Assembly: GCA_026708965.1 (NCBI GenBank)
Contig: JAPOTY010000026.1
Coordinates: 1 to 36,243 of the forward strand
Length of the DNA stretch: 36,243 bases
Source: Gammaproteobacteria bacterium
GTDB taxonomy: Bacteria; Pseudomonadota; Gammaproteobacteria; Steroidobacterales; Foliamicaceae
Direction of reading: 5' to 3'
Under the pieces are notes generated by a model. It saw nothing but the letters and a program-made list of their open reading frames with translations, was not told the origin of the DNA and searched no databases. Position numbers and translations under genes: made by a program. Positions 7,697-16,026 of the stretch are shown piece after piece. Within the stretch, counting starts at the first letter, position 1, and every line of letters begins with the position of its first letter.

Positions 7697-8605
7697 CTAG
7701 GCGAGCGGAGGCTTGCGTTCGAATTCGCGCAGCAGGGCCAGATAGCCTGCATAGCGCCCGGCGGGAATTCTGCCCGCCGCGACTGCCGCTAGAACCGCGC
7801 AGCCCGGTTCTTTGCGGTGCCTGCAATTGGCGAACCGGCATTCCGCCGCGTAGGGGGAGAATTCCGGGTAGCCCGCCAACAGGTCGGCGTGGTTGTCCAA
7901 TACCGGCATCAGCGAGCGCACGCCGGGCAGATCCATCACGCGCGCGCCGTTCGGCAGTGTGTGCATCGCCGCGGAAGCCGTGGTGTGCCGGCCCTGCCTC
8001 GCGCCTGCCGAGAGATTGCCGGCCGCCGCCACCTTGCGGCGCAGAAGGGCGTTGATCAGCGTCGATTTTCCGCTGCCCGATTGGCCTGCGAACACGGTGA
8101 CGCGCTCTTTCAAGCGCCGCGCCAGATTCCGCATGCGCGTGCCGGCAAGGGCGCTTACGGATAGAACCTCGAATCCGGCGCGCTCGTACTCGCGCAGCCG
8201 CGCCGGGCGCTTCCGGCCCAGGTCGATCTTGTTCCATACCAGCAAAGCCTCGGTGCCGGACCGGGCGGCGGCGCATATCAGCCGGTCCGCCAGCTCGTAA
8301 TCGGGCAGCGGTTCGGCGGCGGCCACCACGGCCAGCAGCGAAAAATTGGCTGCGATCACTTCGGTGCGCCAGTTTGCGCCCGCCCGCGCCAGTTCGCTGT
8401 CGCGCGGGAGCACGCCGTTCAGCAGCGCCGGCGAGTCGTCGCCGCGCACATCGAACCGCACCCGGTCGCCGCATACCGGCTTGTGGCGGCGGCTTGCGGC
8501 GAGGTAGTCGAGCTGTTTTCCCGATGCCGTTTCGAGCTGCCCGCGGCGTCCGAAACAGGCGGTCACACGCCCGATGTTCGGGGAATTTTTGTGTTCGGCG
8601 CTCAC
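7697..8605 (-). CDS. rsgA: Ribosome small-subunit maturation GTPase RsgA
   Basis: Circularly permuted GTPase that acts in late 30S assembly. The OB-fold N-terminus is followed by permuted GTPase motifs in the family order: G4 NKIDLGR, G5 SALAG, then G1 GQSGSGKST, G2-region RQGRHTTASA and G3 DLPGVRS. A C-terminal zinc module is visible in CRFANCRHRKEPGC. At 302 aa it is of normal size. It is divergently arranged with orn, 39 bp apart, an arrangement seen in many gammaproteobacteria. Confidence 0.93.
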   Translation of the reverse strand: MSAEHKNSPNIGRVTACFGRRGQLETASGKQLDYLAASRRHKPVCGDRVRFDVRGDDSPALLNGVLPRDSELARAGANWRTEVIAANFSLLAVVAAAEPLPDYELADRLICAAARSGTEALLVWNKIDLGRKRPARLREYERAGFEVLSVSALAGTRMRNLARRLKERVTVFAGQSGSGKSTLINALLRRKVAAAGNLSAGARQGRHTTASAAMHTLPNGARVMDLPGVRSLMPVLDNHADLLAGYPEFSPYAAECRFANCRHRKEPGCAVLAAVAAGRIPAGRYAGYLALLREFERKPPLA

Positions 8606-8644
8606 GGGACTAAAATCCGCGCCCGAACGGTTCAGGAGATTGCC

Positions 8645-9211
8645 TTGGGCGAAAAAGACTCACGACTGGTATGGATCGACTTGGAAATGACCGGTCTGGA
8701 TCCGCTGCGCAACCACATCATCGAGATTGCCACGGTCGTCACCGACGGGAAACTCGATATTGTGGCCGAAGGTCCGAACATCGTTATCCACCAGCCGCGT
8801 TCGGTCATGTACGAAATGGACGACTGGAACACGCGCAACCACACCGCGTCGGGATTGTTCGAGGCGGTGCTTGCCAGCCGCGTGAGCGCCGAGGAGGCGG
8901 AGCGTGCGACCCTGGAGTTCCTCAAGGCGCATTGCGCGCCGAAGAGTTCGCCCATGTGCGGCGCCAGCATTTGCCAGGACCGGCGCTTTCTGGCCCGCGC
9001 AATGCCCGACCTTGCGGCATTCTTCCATTACCGCAACCTGGACGTAAGCACCATCAAGATTCTGGCCGGGCTATGGGATCCCAGCGTGCTCGAAGGCATC
9101 GAAAAGGAGGACCGCCATCGCGCCAGAAGCGATATCCTCGCTTCGATCGACGAGCTCAGGCACTATCGCGGCACGATATTCCGCTCAGGCGAGAGCGGCG
9201 GCAACGAATAG
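8645..9211 (+). CDS. orn: Oligoribonuclease
   Basis: DEDDh 3'-5' exoribonuclease that finishes degradation of 2-5 nt RNAs, including pGpG. Exonuclease motif I is WIDLEMTGLD, motif II lies in SICQDRRFLARAMP and motif III is HRARSDILASIDEL with the catalytic His and Asp; YRNLDVSTIKILA is the Orn signature. I chose the TTG at 8645 because AGGAG (8634-8638) is correctly spaced and the protein then aligns with the family N-terminus (188 aa). Longer in-frame readings enter the rsgA promoter region. The 3' end overlaps the convergent MAPEG gene by 27 bp. Confidence 0.93.
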   Translation: MGEKDSRLVWIDLEMTGLDPLRNHIIEIATVVTDGKLDIVAEGPNIVIHQPRSVMYEMDDWNTRNHTASGLFEAVLASRVSAEEAERATLEFLKAHCAPKSSPMCGASICQDRRFLARAMPDLAAFFHYRNLDVSTIKILAGLWDPSVLEGIEKEDRHRARSDILASIDELRHYRGTIFRSGESGGNE

Positions 9212-9565
9212 CCCCGTTACAGCCGAAAGGCCGATCGTCCAGGCAATCGACCGGAGCATGGGCCGGTTAATGCAGTAGAACACCCCGTGAAAAATGCGGG
9301 CCACCACGAAAACCGCCGCCAGCCCGTTTGCCCAGGTTTGATTGGCGCCCAGGTAATGCGCGGTCAGCACGGCGGCGGCGAACTGCGCAAACGCCTCCCA
9401 AGCATTGCTCTGCGCCCATGCGGCGCGCTGCCTGAAGCCCTCTTGCCGCTCCAGCCATTTGCGGGGCGCTGAATTATCGTAGTTCCTGAGCCCCCATTTC
9501 GCGGCGACGGCCCAGATGAGCGGCAACCACATGGCGATGAACAAGCTCCACAGTGCGAAGGTCAT
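9185..9565 (-). CDS. MAPEG-family integral membrane protein
   Basis: A 126-aa protein with four hydrophobic segments (beginning FALWSLFIAMWLPLIWAVAA) and the MAPEG-like loop RQRAAWAQSNAWEAFAQFAAAV followed by RIFHGVFYCINRPMLRSIAW. MAPEG relatives (membrane-associated eicosanoid/glutathione metabolism) in bacteria are mostly uncharacterised; some have glutathione transferase activity. The ATG at 9565 places the first helix at the N-terminus and has GAGG upstream. An ATG at 9610 with GAGGAA nearby would add 15 charged residues and is an alternative. Confidence 0.75.
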   Translation of the reverse strand: MTFALWSLFIAMWLPLIWAVAAKWGLRNYDNSAPRKWLERQEGFRQRAAWAQSNAWEAFAQFAAAVLTAHYLGANQTWANGLAAVFVVARIFHGVFYCINRPMLRSIAWTIGLSAVTGLFVAAALA

Positions 9566-9708
9566 TTGCGCGTCCTCAAGCTGCTCGGCCCGCCGCCTTG
9601 ATTTCCGCATTCATTCCACGTTCCTCATTGCCGTGGGCCTCGACCCGGAGATTACCGCCGCGCCAGCGTCGGCGCAACCGTTTCCGATTCTGCTATATTC
9701 CGGTTTCC

Positions 9709-10224
9709 ATGCTTTCACTCGCAAAGGTCTCCGAGCAACTCGCCCCGGCAATGCTGCTGGGGAACAGGCCGCTGGGCCTAGGCGCGCTGATCGAGATGTA
9801 CGAGAGCAATTACGCCCGCCTGTGGCGGCTGTTCGGATATGCGCTGCGCGAGCCCGGATGGCATGTGTCGCACAGCCCCGTTAATGGCGAACTGCACCTT
9901 GAGGTGGAGCGCAAGTCCGCGTTCACCACGGTGCTGCGCATGACCTATCTGTTCCCGGAGGACGGCCATTCGCGGCCGGAACCGGATCTGGTCGTTCATT
10001 TGTGCGAGGATGCCCGCGTGGCGGAGGTCGCCTGCTGGTCGCAGCGCTATGGGGACTGCAATGCCGGACCCGGAACTTTCGCCGATTGCTGGCGGCGCAA
10101 CCGGGTGCTCGGTCAATGGCTGGAGTTTTTGGTGGATTCCCACCACGGGCCTGTCCGGCCGCGGCCCGCAAGTCCGCCGTTTCAGTTCAGTGAACTGGCG
10201 GCGGCGGGCGACGAGGCGGCCTGA
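9709..10224 (+). CDS. DUF1249 family protein (YqiB-like)
   Basis: 171-aa cytoplasmic protein of the DUF1249/YqiB family, which is common in gammaproteobacteria and has no known biochemical role. Matching features are LIEMYESNYARLWRLFG, LEVERKSAFTTVLRMTYLF, PDLVVHLCEDARVAEVACW and the C-terminal NRVLGQWLEFLVD. The ATG at 9709 is the natural start because upstream in-frame codons do not resemble the family. Its last 43 bp overlap the convergent prc gene. Confidence 0.85.
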   Translation: MLSLAKVSEQLAPAMLLGNRPLGLGALIEMYESNYARLWRLFGYALREPGWHVSHSPVNGELHLEVERKSAFTTVLRMTYLFPEDGHSRPEPDLVVHLCEDARVAEVACWSQRYGDCNAGPGTFADCWRRNRVLGQWLEFLVDSHHGPVRPRPASPPFQFSELAAAGDEAA

Positions 10225-12344
10225 AGCCGCGCCAGGTCCGCCGCAACCTCCGAGGCCTGCTCCAAGGCCATGTCGGGCAGGTCCATGCCCCGCAGTTCCT
10301 CCAGGCTTTCGATTGACGCAAGGCCGTTTCTTTCCAGCCACTCGTTGGTCATCGCCAGCCGCTGCGCCCGCCGGGCCTCATCCTCCGAGCGGCGGCGCTC
10401 GAGGTGGATGGGCACGGACTCGCGCTCGGCAATTTCCTGCATGGACCTGACGCGGCCCAGGAGCCGGCGCCACTCTGCATCTTCCGATTCCCTGCGCTGA
10501 TAGTTGGCCGCCAGCATGCTCAAGGTGGCCCCGTCCACGGTTCGGCCCGGATAATCGGTTTGCGGGATCGTGTCCCAGGGCAGCGCGTTGTCGCTGGCGC
10601 TCTCGCCCACCTCGTCGCCGATCACTTGGCTGGGAAACACCGCCGGAAGCTCAACGCCGGCGGCCGACAGCGTAATATCCGGCGCCACTCCGCGATGCTG
10701 CGTGCTTTCTCCGGTCACGCGGTAGTACTTGCCCATGGTGAGCGTCAAGCGGCCCGGCATGTCCTCCTGCCGGCGCGGTATCCGGTAGATGTTCTGGACC
10801 GTTCCCTTGCCGAAGGTTCGCTGGCCCACCACCACGCCGCGTCCGTAGTCTTGTATGGCGGCGGCCAGGATTTCCGAGGCCGAGGCGCTGAGCCGGTCCA
10901 CCAGCACCACCAGCGGGCCATTCCAAACCGGAGTTTGGCGGCGGTTTCGCAATACCTGCGTGCGCAACGCGGAATCGCGCACCTGCACCACCGGGCCCTT
11001 GCCCACAAACAGGCCGGCCAGCGAAATGGCTTCTTGCAGATGCCCGCCCCCGTTGCGCCTCAAATCCAGCACCAGGCTTTGCGCGCCGTCGGCTTTGAGT
11101 TCCTCCACAAGGCGCCGCACGTCGCGGGTGGAGCTCGGGTAATCCTCAATCCCCGCGTCGCGGCCGTCCATGTCGAAATAGAAATTGGGAATCTGGATCA
11201 CGCCCACGCTGAACCGGGCGCCTTCCCGATCCACCTCCAGCAGCTCCTTCTCGGCGCCGGCGAGGGTCACGCGGCCGCGCGTGAGATCAAGCAGGAAGGA
11301 CTCGCTGCGCGCGGAATCGCCGCCCGGAAGGATGCGCAGAACCACCGGCGTGTCCGCGTTGCCGCGGATCAGTTCCACCACGTCTTCCAGCCGCCAGCCC
11401 ACCACGTCGGTCATATCTCCGCTCGCCGATCCGTCCACGCCGGCAATCCGGTCGCCGGCCCTGAGCCGGCCGTCCTTGTCGGCCGGCCCGCCAGGCAGAA
11501 CCTCCCGCACCAGCACGTAGTCGTCCTCCATGCCCAGCGATGCGCCCACGCCATGGTAGGCGCGGCTCATCTGGATGCGGTATTCCTCGTAGTTGTGCGG
11601 CGAAAAGTAGTTGGAGTGCGGATCGAGGGCATGCGTGAAGGCGTTCATGAAGTAGGCGAACACATCGTCGGAATCCTGGGCGTAAAGCGACTTGCGCTGG
11701 CGCGCATAACGCTTGCGCAGCGCCTCGACGGCCTCCTCGTGGCTGCGCTCGTCCAGCACCAGGTTGATCAGCTCATGGCGTATCCGGTTGCGCCATAGCT
11801 CATCCATTTCCGCCTGGTTTGAGGGACGCGGTACCTGTTCGCGGTCGATCGTCCATTCGCGATCCGTTTCCAAGCTCGGCCCGCTGTCGAGGTAGGCCTT
11901 GGCAAAGTCGAAGTAGCCGGACATGCGGGCGCGGAACAGGCGGTAAATATCGAAGATCGGATTCAGTTCGCCGCGTCGCATGGCATCGTCTAAGCGGCTG
12001 CCGTAGCGGCGCAGGAAGTAATCCTCCTGGTTCTTGAGGAAATAGAGGTGCTGGCCGTCGAGCAGATCGATGAAGTTGCGCAGCGTCCGCTGCGACAGGC
12101 TGTCGTCCACATCCACCTGCTCGTAGTGCTCGCGCTCGGCGTAGATCAGCACCCTAGCGGCCGTTTCGCGGTGGCTGTCGGTGATTCGCAGCGCTTCGGG
12201 CTTGTCGCCGGGGGACGGCCCCGCGGCGGCGCCGATAACCAGCAGCGCCGCGCCCACCAACAACGCGGTCCGGCGCGCTCCCGCCCGGCTGCGGGCGCGC
12301 TCCCGCCCGGCCGCTTGTGTCCTTTGCGCGGTTATGATTCGCAT
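10182..12344 (-). CDS. prc: Tail-specific carboxy-terminal protease Prc/Tsp
   Basis: 720-aa periplasmic S41A peptidase that trims or degrades envelope proteins from exposed C-termini and shapes peptidoglycan-hydrolase turnover. An N-terminal hydrophobic segment (ALLVGAALLVIGAAAG) exports it. The Tsp helical N-domain (ALDPHSNYFSP signature), a PDZ domain with VREVLPGGPADKDGRLRAGDRI, and the protease core follow. The catalytic Ser lies in RLSASASEILAAAIQDYG near residue 486 and the Lys in RTFGKGTVQ about 25 residues later, the expected spacing. It is convergent with the DUF1249 gene. Confidence 0.93.
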   Translation of the reverse strand: MRIITAQRTQAAGRERARSRAGARRTALLVGAALLVIGAAAGPSPGDKPEALRITDSHRETAARVLIYAEREHYEQVDVDDSLSQRTLRNFIDLLDGQHLYFLKNQEDYFLRRYGSRLDDAMRRGELNPIFDIYRLFRARMSGYFDFAKAYLDSGPSLETDREWTIDREQVPRPSNQAEMDELWRNRIRHELINLVLDERSHEEAVEALRKRYARQRKSLYAQDSDDVFAYFMNAFTHALDPHSNYFSPHNYEEYRIQMSRAYHGVGASLGMEDDYVLVREVLPGGPADKDGRLRAGDRIAGVDGSASGDMTDVVGWRLEDVVELIRGNADTPVVLRILPGGDSARSESFLLDLTRGRVTLAGAEKELLEVDREGARFSVGVIQIPNFYFDMDGRDAGIEDYPSSTRDVRRLVEELKADGAQSLVLDLRRNGGGHLQEAISLAGLFVGKGPVVQVRDSALRTQVLRNRRQTPVWNGPLVVLVDRLSASASEILAAAIQDYGRGVVVGQRTFGKGTVQNIYRIPRRQEDMPGRLTLTMGKYYRVTGESTQHRGVAPDITLSAAGVELPAVFPSQVIGDEVGESASDNALPWDTIPQTDYPGRTVDGATLSMLAANYQRRESEDAEWRRLLGRVRSMQEIAERESVPIHLERRRSEDEARRAQRLAMTNEWLERNGLASIESLEELRGMDLPDMALEQASEVAADLARLQAASSPAAASSLN

Positions 12345-12385
12345 ACGGTTCGGTTTCTTTTTGACCGCGGGATCATACCAGCAGC

Positions 12386-12673
12386 ATGCGCCCCTTCAGC
12401 ATTCTTCTCGGAATCTTTCTCGGCAGTTGCTTGGCCATATTCGCCGGCCTTGCGATCGTGTGCCTGACCTTTTGGGTCATTATGGACGAATATCCCCGTC
12501 TGGAAGCCGAGTTGCCGCTGCTCATGGTGGCGACCGGGATGTTCGGCGTATGTGCCGTGCTGGGCGGGCTGGGCATGTGGGGGCATCTGCGCCAAACCGC
12601 TTGGCGCTGGGCGCCGCTATGCTTGTTCTGGCTTTCGCTCGCAGGCGTGGGCGCGTATTTCTGGCCGGACTAG
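12386..12673 (+). CDS. Hypothetical small membrane protein
   Basis: I do not recognise a family. The 95-aa product has three hydrophobic stretches: residues about 4-32, 43-64 and 75-92, separated by DEYPRLEAE and RQTAWRW. The ATG follows the prc promoter region directly, and the gene is divergent from prc. The stop overlaps the convergent neighbour by four bases. Base composition matches the chromosomal neighbours, so it is plausibly a real resident gene. Confidence 0.6.
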   Translation: MRPFSILLGIFLGSCLAIFAGLAIVCLTFWVIMDEYPRLEAELPLLMVATGMFGVCAVLGGLGMWGHLRQTAWRWAPLCLFWLSLAGVGAYFWPD

Positions 12674-12945
12674 AGTTTCAGTTTCCTCAGCGCCGCCCGC
12701 ATGATCCAGGCGATCTGGAACATGGCCAGCGGCCCCAGCAGGAACGCCAGCCCGGCGGCGCCGAACCGCGCCGCATCGCCATAGATGCTGGTCCACAGCG
12801 TAAGCAGCCCCCCGGGGTCGGCATAGGCGCCGGCCAGCTTGCCGCCCATCCAGTAGAGCGCCACCGGGCCGGCCAGCAGGCCAGCGAGCAGCGTGGCGGC
12901 GGAGCCGACCGCCCACGGCAGCGGCAATTTTTTCCAGCTTGCCAT
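12670..12945 (-). CDS. Hypothetical small membrane protein
   Basis: A 91-aa product with a basic N-terminus (MASWKKLPLPW), two or three hydrophobic helices (about residues 12-37 and 60-85) and a basic tail (RAALRKLKL), a topology that keeps both ends cytoplasmic. No family recognised. It converges with the 95-aa membrane protein gene through a CTAG overlap and is divergent from the Tat-nitrilase gene. Confidence 0.55.
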   Translation of the reverse strand: MASWKKLPLPWAVGSAATLLAGLLAGPVALYWMGGKLAGAYADPGGLLTLWTSIYGDAARFGAAGLAFLLGPLAMFQIAWIMRAALRKLKL

Positions 12946-13013
12946 TACATGGCCGATTGTCCGCAGCGGGCAGTAGAATGCAACTCCTGTCTCATCATCC
13001 GGGAGGTGTCACC

Positions 13014-14177
13014 ATGACAAAAAGCAAGGGTATCGACCGTCGGCGCGTTCTTCAGGGCGCGGCCTTGGCAGGACTAACGGCAGCTGCCGGGGGCGGCGCG
13101 GCAAGGCGGGCCTTGGCCGCCGAGGCGGGCGGAAGCGATGAAGTATCGGTGCGCGCCGACGGAACCTACGATACTGTGCCGCTGGCCAAGGACAATATCC
13201 GCCTATGCGTGGTCCAATCGGTGGTGCGGCCGGTGGATGCCGCCAACCCCGGTCCCGGCAAGCGCAGAAACCTGGACCACATGCTGGATCTGATCGACAT
13301 GGCGCAGTCATCGGGGTTGCCCGCCGATATCCTGTTCTTCCACGAATTTCCGATCACCGGTTTTCGCTTTACCTGGACCCGCGACGATGTGCAGCGCGCC
13401 GCGATCGAAATTCCCGGCGAGGAAACCGAGGAGATTTCCAAGCTGGCGCGCAAGCACGGCTGCTACATCGTGTTTGGCAGCTACGTGAGGGATCCGGACT
13501 GGCCCGACCATAATCTTTCGATCACCACCATCATCGGCGACGACGGCGAAGTGCTGGCGAAGCACTGGAAGGCCCGCAATATCAAGGGCGTGTTCCGGGT
13601 GGGCAAGCGCAATATCGAGCTGATGACCACCACCATCTACAACGTGCTCGACCGCTATGTGGAGATGTACGGCGAGGACGAGGTGATCCCGGTGACGCGC
13701 ACCAAGTTCGGCAATATCTGCACCACTGCGGTGCAGCTTGAGCCGGAGCTGATCCGCGCTTATGCGCTGAAAGGTTGCGAGCTGATGCTGCGCACCGCCA
13801 CCGGCGGCTTCAGCCAACTCGATATCCGCTCCGGCGCGAGGCATAACGGGATCTACACGGCGCTGGTCAACAACGCCCATTCGCCGGGCACACGCGGCAT
13901 TTTCGGCGATACCGGCGGCGGCGGCTCGGGCATCTGGGGGCCGGACGGCGAGCCGCTGGCGGAGGCCCGCAGCGGCTTCGAGCAGCCGATCGCCGCCACG
14001 GTGCCGATGGCTGCGTTCCGCGCCCGGCACCGCATACCGGATGTCCACTGGCGCCTTTACGAGCCCGTGTACAGCCGCTACCAGCCGAAATTCGGGCCGA
14101 ACCTGTTCTCCGAGCACCTGCCGGCGGATTTGGACGATGCCGGCGCCTACCTCGCCGACAAATCCCGCTGGAAATAG
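13014..14177 (+). CDS. Tat-exported carbon-nitrogen hydrolase (nitrilase/amidase fold)
   Basis: 387-aa member of the nitrilase superfamily, which hydrolyses amides, nitriles or carbamoyl groups. The N-terminus has a twin-arginine-type signal (IDRRRVLQGAALAGLTAAAGG with cleavage near ALAAEAG), so the enzyme is predicted to act in the periplasm; most family members are cytoplasmic. The catalytic triad is visible as Glu111 (FFHEFPITG), Lys186 (KHWKARNIKG) and Cys236 (GNICTTAVQLEPE). The residues after the Cys differ from the usual Cys-(Y/W/H)-(E/D), so the substrate cannot be inferred. GGGAGGTG at 13001-13008 supports the ATG at 13014. Confidence 0.8.
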   Translation: MTKSKGIDRRRVLQGAALAGLTAAAGGGAARRALAAEAGGSDEVSVRADGTYDTVPLAKDNIRLCVVQSVVRPVDAANPGPGKRRNLDHMLDLIDMAQSSGLPADILFFHEFPITGFRFTWTRDDVQRAAIEIPGEETEEISKLARKHGCYIVFGSYVRDPDWPDHNLSITTIIGDDGEVLAKHWKARNIKGVFRVGKRNIELMTTTIYNVLDRYVEMYGEDEVIPVTRTKFGNICTTAVQLEPELIRAYALKGCELMLRTATGGFSQLDIRSGARHNGIYTALVNNAHSPGTRGIFGDTGGGGSGIWGPDGEPLAEARSGFEQPIAATVPMAAFRARHRIPDVHWRLYEPVYSRYQPKFGPNLFSEHLPADLDDAGAYLADKSRWK

Positions 14178-14209
14178 GCGCGATCGAAGCGCCCTTTATG
14201 CGGGGGCGG

Positions 14210-14866
14210 CTAGTCGAGGTTGAGGTAGTCGCGGATCTGGGTTGCGATGCTGCCGCAGGCCTTCTCGCGGGTGCGGGAAATAATGGGGATGGGAATCACC
14301 AGCGCCGGGATGACCGAGGTGCCGCGCACCGCGGCCTTCATGTCGCCCATGTCGCTGAGCTTGTTGATATCCCAAACCGAGGCGGTGTATTCGGAATTGT
14401 TCTGCCACCAGGCCACCCCGAAACAGCCCGCGCCGCCCGGTCCGGCGGCGCAGGAAAGGCCGCCGCCGCTGCCCTCGCGAAGCGTTTGCCCGCTCAGCCA
14501 TACCAGGTAGCGCACACCCTTGCGGCGAATCGCGTCGGCCACGCCCGGCCGCGCCATGAAATCGCCGAGATCGGCGCTTTCGCGCGGCATGGTGCGCGGT
14601 TCCAGCCAAGGATAGAGGTCATCGACGAACTGCCGTTCCGCATGGATCACGGGGCGCTTGCCGCCGGAGCGGATTTTTTTCGAGACGCAGCGCACGAAGT
14701 CCTCTTCAGTGCGGTTGCCGGCCAGGTAGCTGGTTCTGATCAGCACCAGCGATTCCGCTGCTTCCTCGGCCGCGGCCGCCTTGGGCGCGAGGCTCCCGGC
14801 CAGGCCCGGCAGCATCGCGAGGATTGCCAGGGGCAGAAGGCGGGGGAGTGTTGCGCGAATATTCAT
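14210..14866 (-). CDS. Exported hypothetical protein
   Basis: 218 aa with an N-terminal signal peptide (LPRLLPLAILAMLPGLAGSLA). The body contains VRYLVWLSGQTLREG and a Cys/Gly-rich stretch CAAGPGGAGCFGVAWW, then YTASVWDINKLSDMG and VIPALVIPIPIISRTREKACG. I do not recognise a named family. It starts at ATG 14866 and overlaps the stop of the upstream lipoprotein gene by four bases (ATGA), so the pair form one operon and may form an envelope complex. Confidence 0.6.
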   Translation of the reverse strand: MNIRATLPRLLPLAILAMLPGLAGSLAPKAAAAEEAAESLVLIRTSYLAGNRTEEDFVRCVSKKIRSGGKRPVIHAERQFVDDLYPWLEPRTMPRESADLGDFMARPGVADAIRRKGVRYLVWLSGQTLREGSGGGLSCAAGPGGAGCFGVAWWQNNSEYTASVWDINKLSDMGDMKAAVRGTSVIPALVIPIPIISRTREKACGSIATQIRDYLNLD

Positions 14867-15465
14867 GAGCGGTTGCCGATAAGCGCAAGAATAGCAGCGT
14901 CGGCGTTCAACTCCTGGGCCAGCGCCGCGCCTGCGTCGCGCAAGGCGTACTCGGCGGCCTGGCTCAGGCTTTTGCCGCCGCCGCTCCCATGCGAGCCTTC
15001 TCCGTAACCCCGAATCTTGAGCCGGGTGAGCGGCGCGCCGTCGCCGCTTCGGATTCGCACATTGAATTCGATCCAGGCGGCGGGCACATCCACCTTTGAG
15101 CGCCCCGGAACGCCGAGCTCGAACTGTAGGATTTCCGGCTCGATAATCAAGTCGGGCGCGGCGCCGGCCAGGTTCTCGGGGGCCACGCTCAAAGTGGCGC
15201 CGAACACGCTCTCCAGCATTCGGACGCTGGGTTCGCCGATGGCGATCGTCCAGCGAGTGGAGTCCAAGGCTTCCTCCACGTGGGTGAAAGCTCTTAGCTT
15301 TTCCGGGTACTGGATTTGCGCGGTGAGCGGCAGGCGGCCCATCAGCGGGGCCGGGAAGCCGGCGTTCAGCGCAACGGCTCCGCCGCATCCGGCGAGGCAC
15401 GCGGATAGGGCCGCGAGGGCCGTTGCGGCCCTAAGCCCTGTGCCTGAAACGCCGTTCTTCGCCAC
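14863..15465 (-). CDS. Hypothetical lipoprotein
   Basis: About 200 aa with a lipoprotein signal ending in LAGC (lipid-modified Cys27), followed by a beta-rich domain (AQIQYPEKLRAFTHVEEALDS, LIIEPEILQFELGVPGRSKVD, WIEFNVRIRSGDG). The architecture resembles small outer-membrane-associated lipoproteins, but I cannot name the family. I chose the GTG at 15465; a TTG at 15495 would add ten residues. A GAGTATACTC palindrome containing a TATACT -10-like box lies at about 15470-15479, just upstream. The gene is coupled to the exported-protein gene downstream. Confidence 0.6.
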   Translation of the reverse strand: MAKNGVSGTGLRAATALAALSACLAGCGGAVALNAGFPAPLMGRLPLTAQIQYPEKLRAFTHVEEALDSTRWTIAIGEPSVRMLESVFGATLSVAPENLAGAAPDLIIEPEILQFELGVPGRSKVDVPAAWIEFNVRIRSGDGAPLTRLKIRGYGEGSHGSGGGKSLSQAAEYALRDAGAALAQELNADAAILALIGNRS

Positions 15466-15521
15466 GCGCTTGAGTATACTCCCGCAAGCGGACAAGGCGC
15501 AGCGGAGACTTAAGGCGGATC

Positions 15522-15983
15522 GTGACGGTCACAGCATTTCTCGACCAGGCTTTGAAGGCGGGCGCGCCGCCGATGAAAGGCGGGCGGCTGGTGGCCCGGC
15601 GTCTCGGCTCCACAAAGGAGATGTGCGACCTGCTTTTGGGACTGGTTCTTGAGGAGCGGAAGACCTGCACCTATTCGCTGGCGCAGTTCCTCGAAGAGGA
15701 GGGCGGGATTCCCGAGCCGGGCGACCGGATCGTTTTTCTGGACGTGGAGCGGGAGCCGCGCTGCCTGGTGGAGCTTGACGGCTGCGAGCAACTGGCTTTC
15801 AACGAGGTGTCGGAGCGGCATACGGCCGGGGAAGGTCCCGCGGCGCGGGAAGTGAGCGTGTGGCGGCGCATCCACCGTGCCTACTGGAGCAAGTGGCTCG
15901 AGGCCCGCGAGCAGAGCTTCCACGAGGAAATTGCGGTGATGTGGCAGTCTTTCCGCCTGTTGCATCCCCGGCCGGCGTCCTGA
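15522..15983 (+). CDS. ASCH-domain protein (YhfF-like)
   Basis: 153-aa protein with an ASCH fold, a PUA-like domain proposed to bind RNA or modified nucleosides. Supporting segments are VARRLGSTKEMCDLLLGLVLEERKTCTYSL, EPGDRIVFLDVEREPRCLVEL and AFNEVSERHTAGEG, then the C-terminal WRRIHRAYWSKWLEAR typical of YhfF-type members. It starts at GTG 15522 and is divergent from the lipoprotein gene. No function can be assigned beyond the fold. Confidence 0.7.
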   Translation: MTVTAFLDQALKAGAPPMKGGRLVARRLGSTKEMCDLLLGLVLEERKTCTYSLAQFLEEEGGIPEPGDRIVFLDVEREPRCLVELDGCEQLAFNEVSERHTAGEGPAAREVSVWRRIHRAYWSKWLEAREQSFHEEIAVMWQSFRLLHPRPAS

Positions 15984-16026
15984 CGCGCCGCTAGCAGGGG
16001 CATTCCGTCCTCGGCGCCGATTCTCC

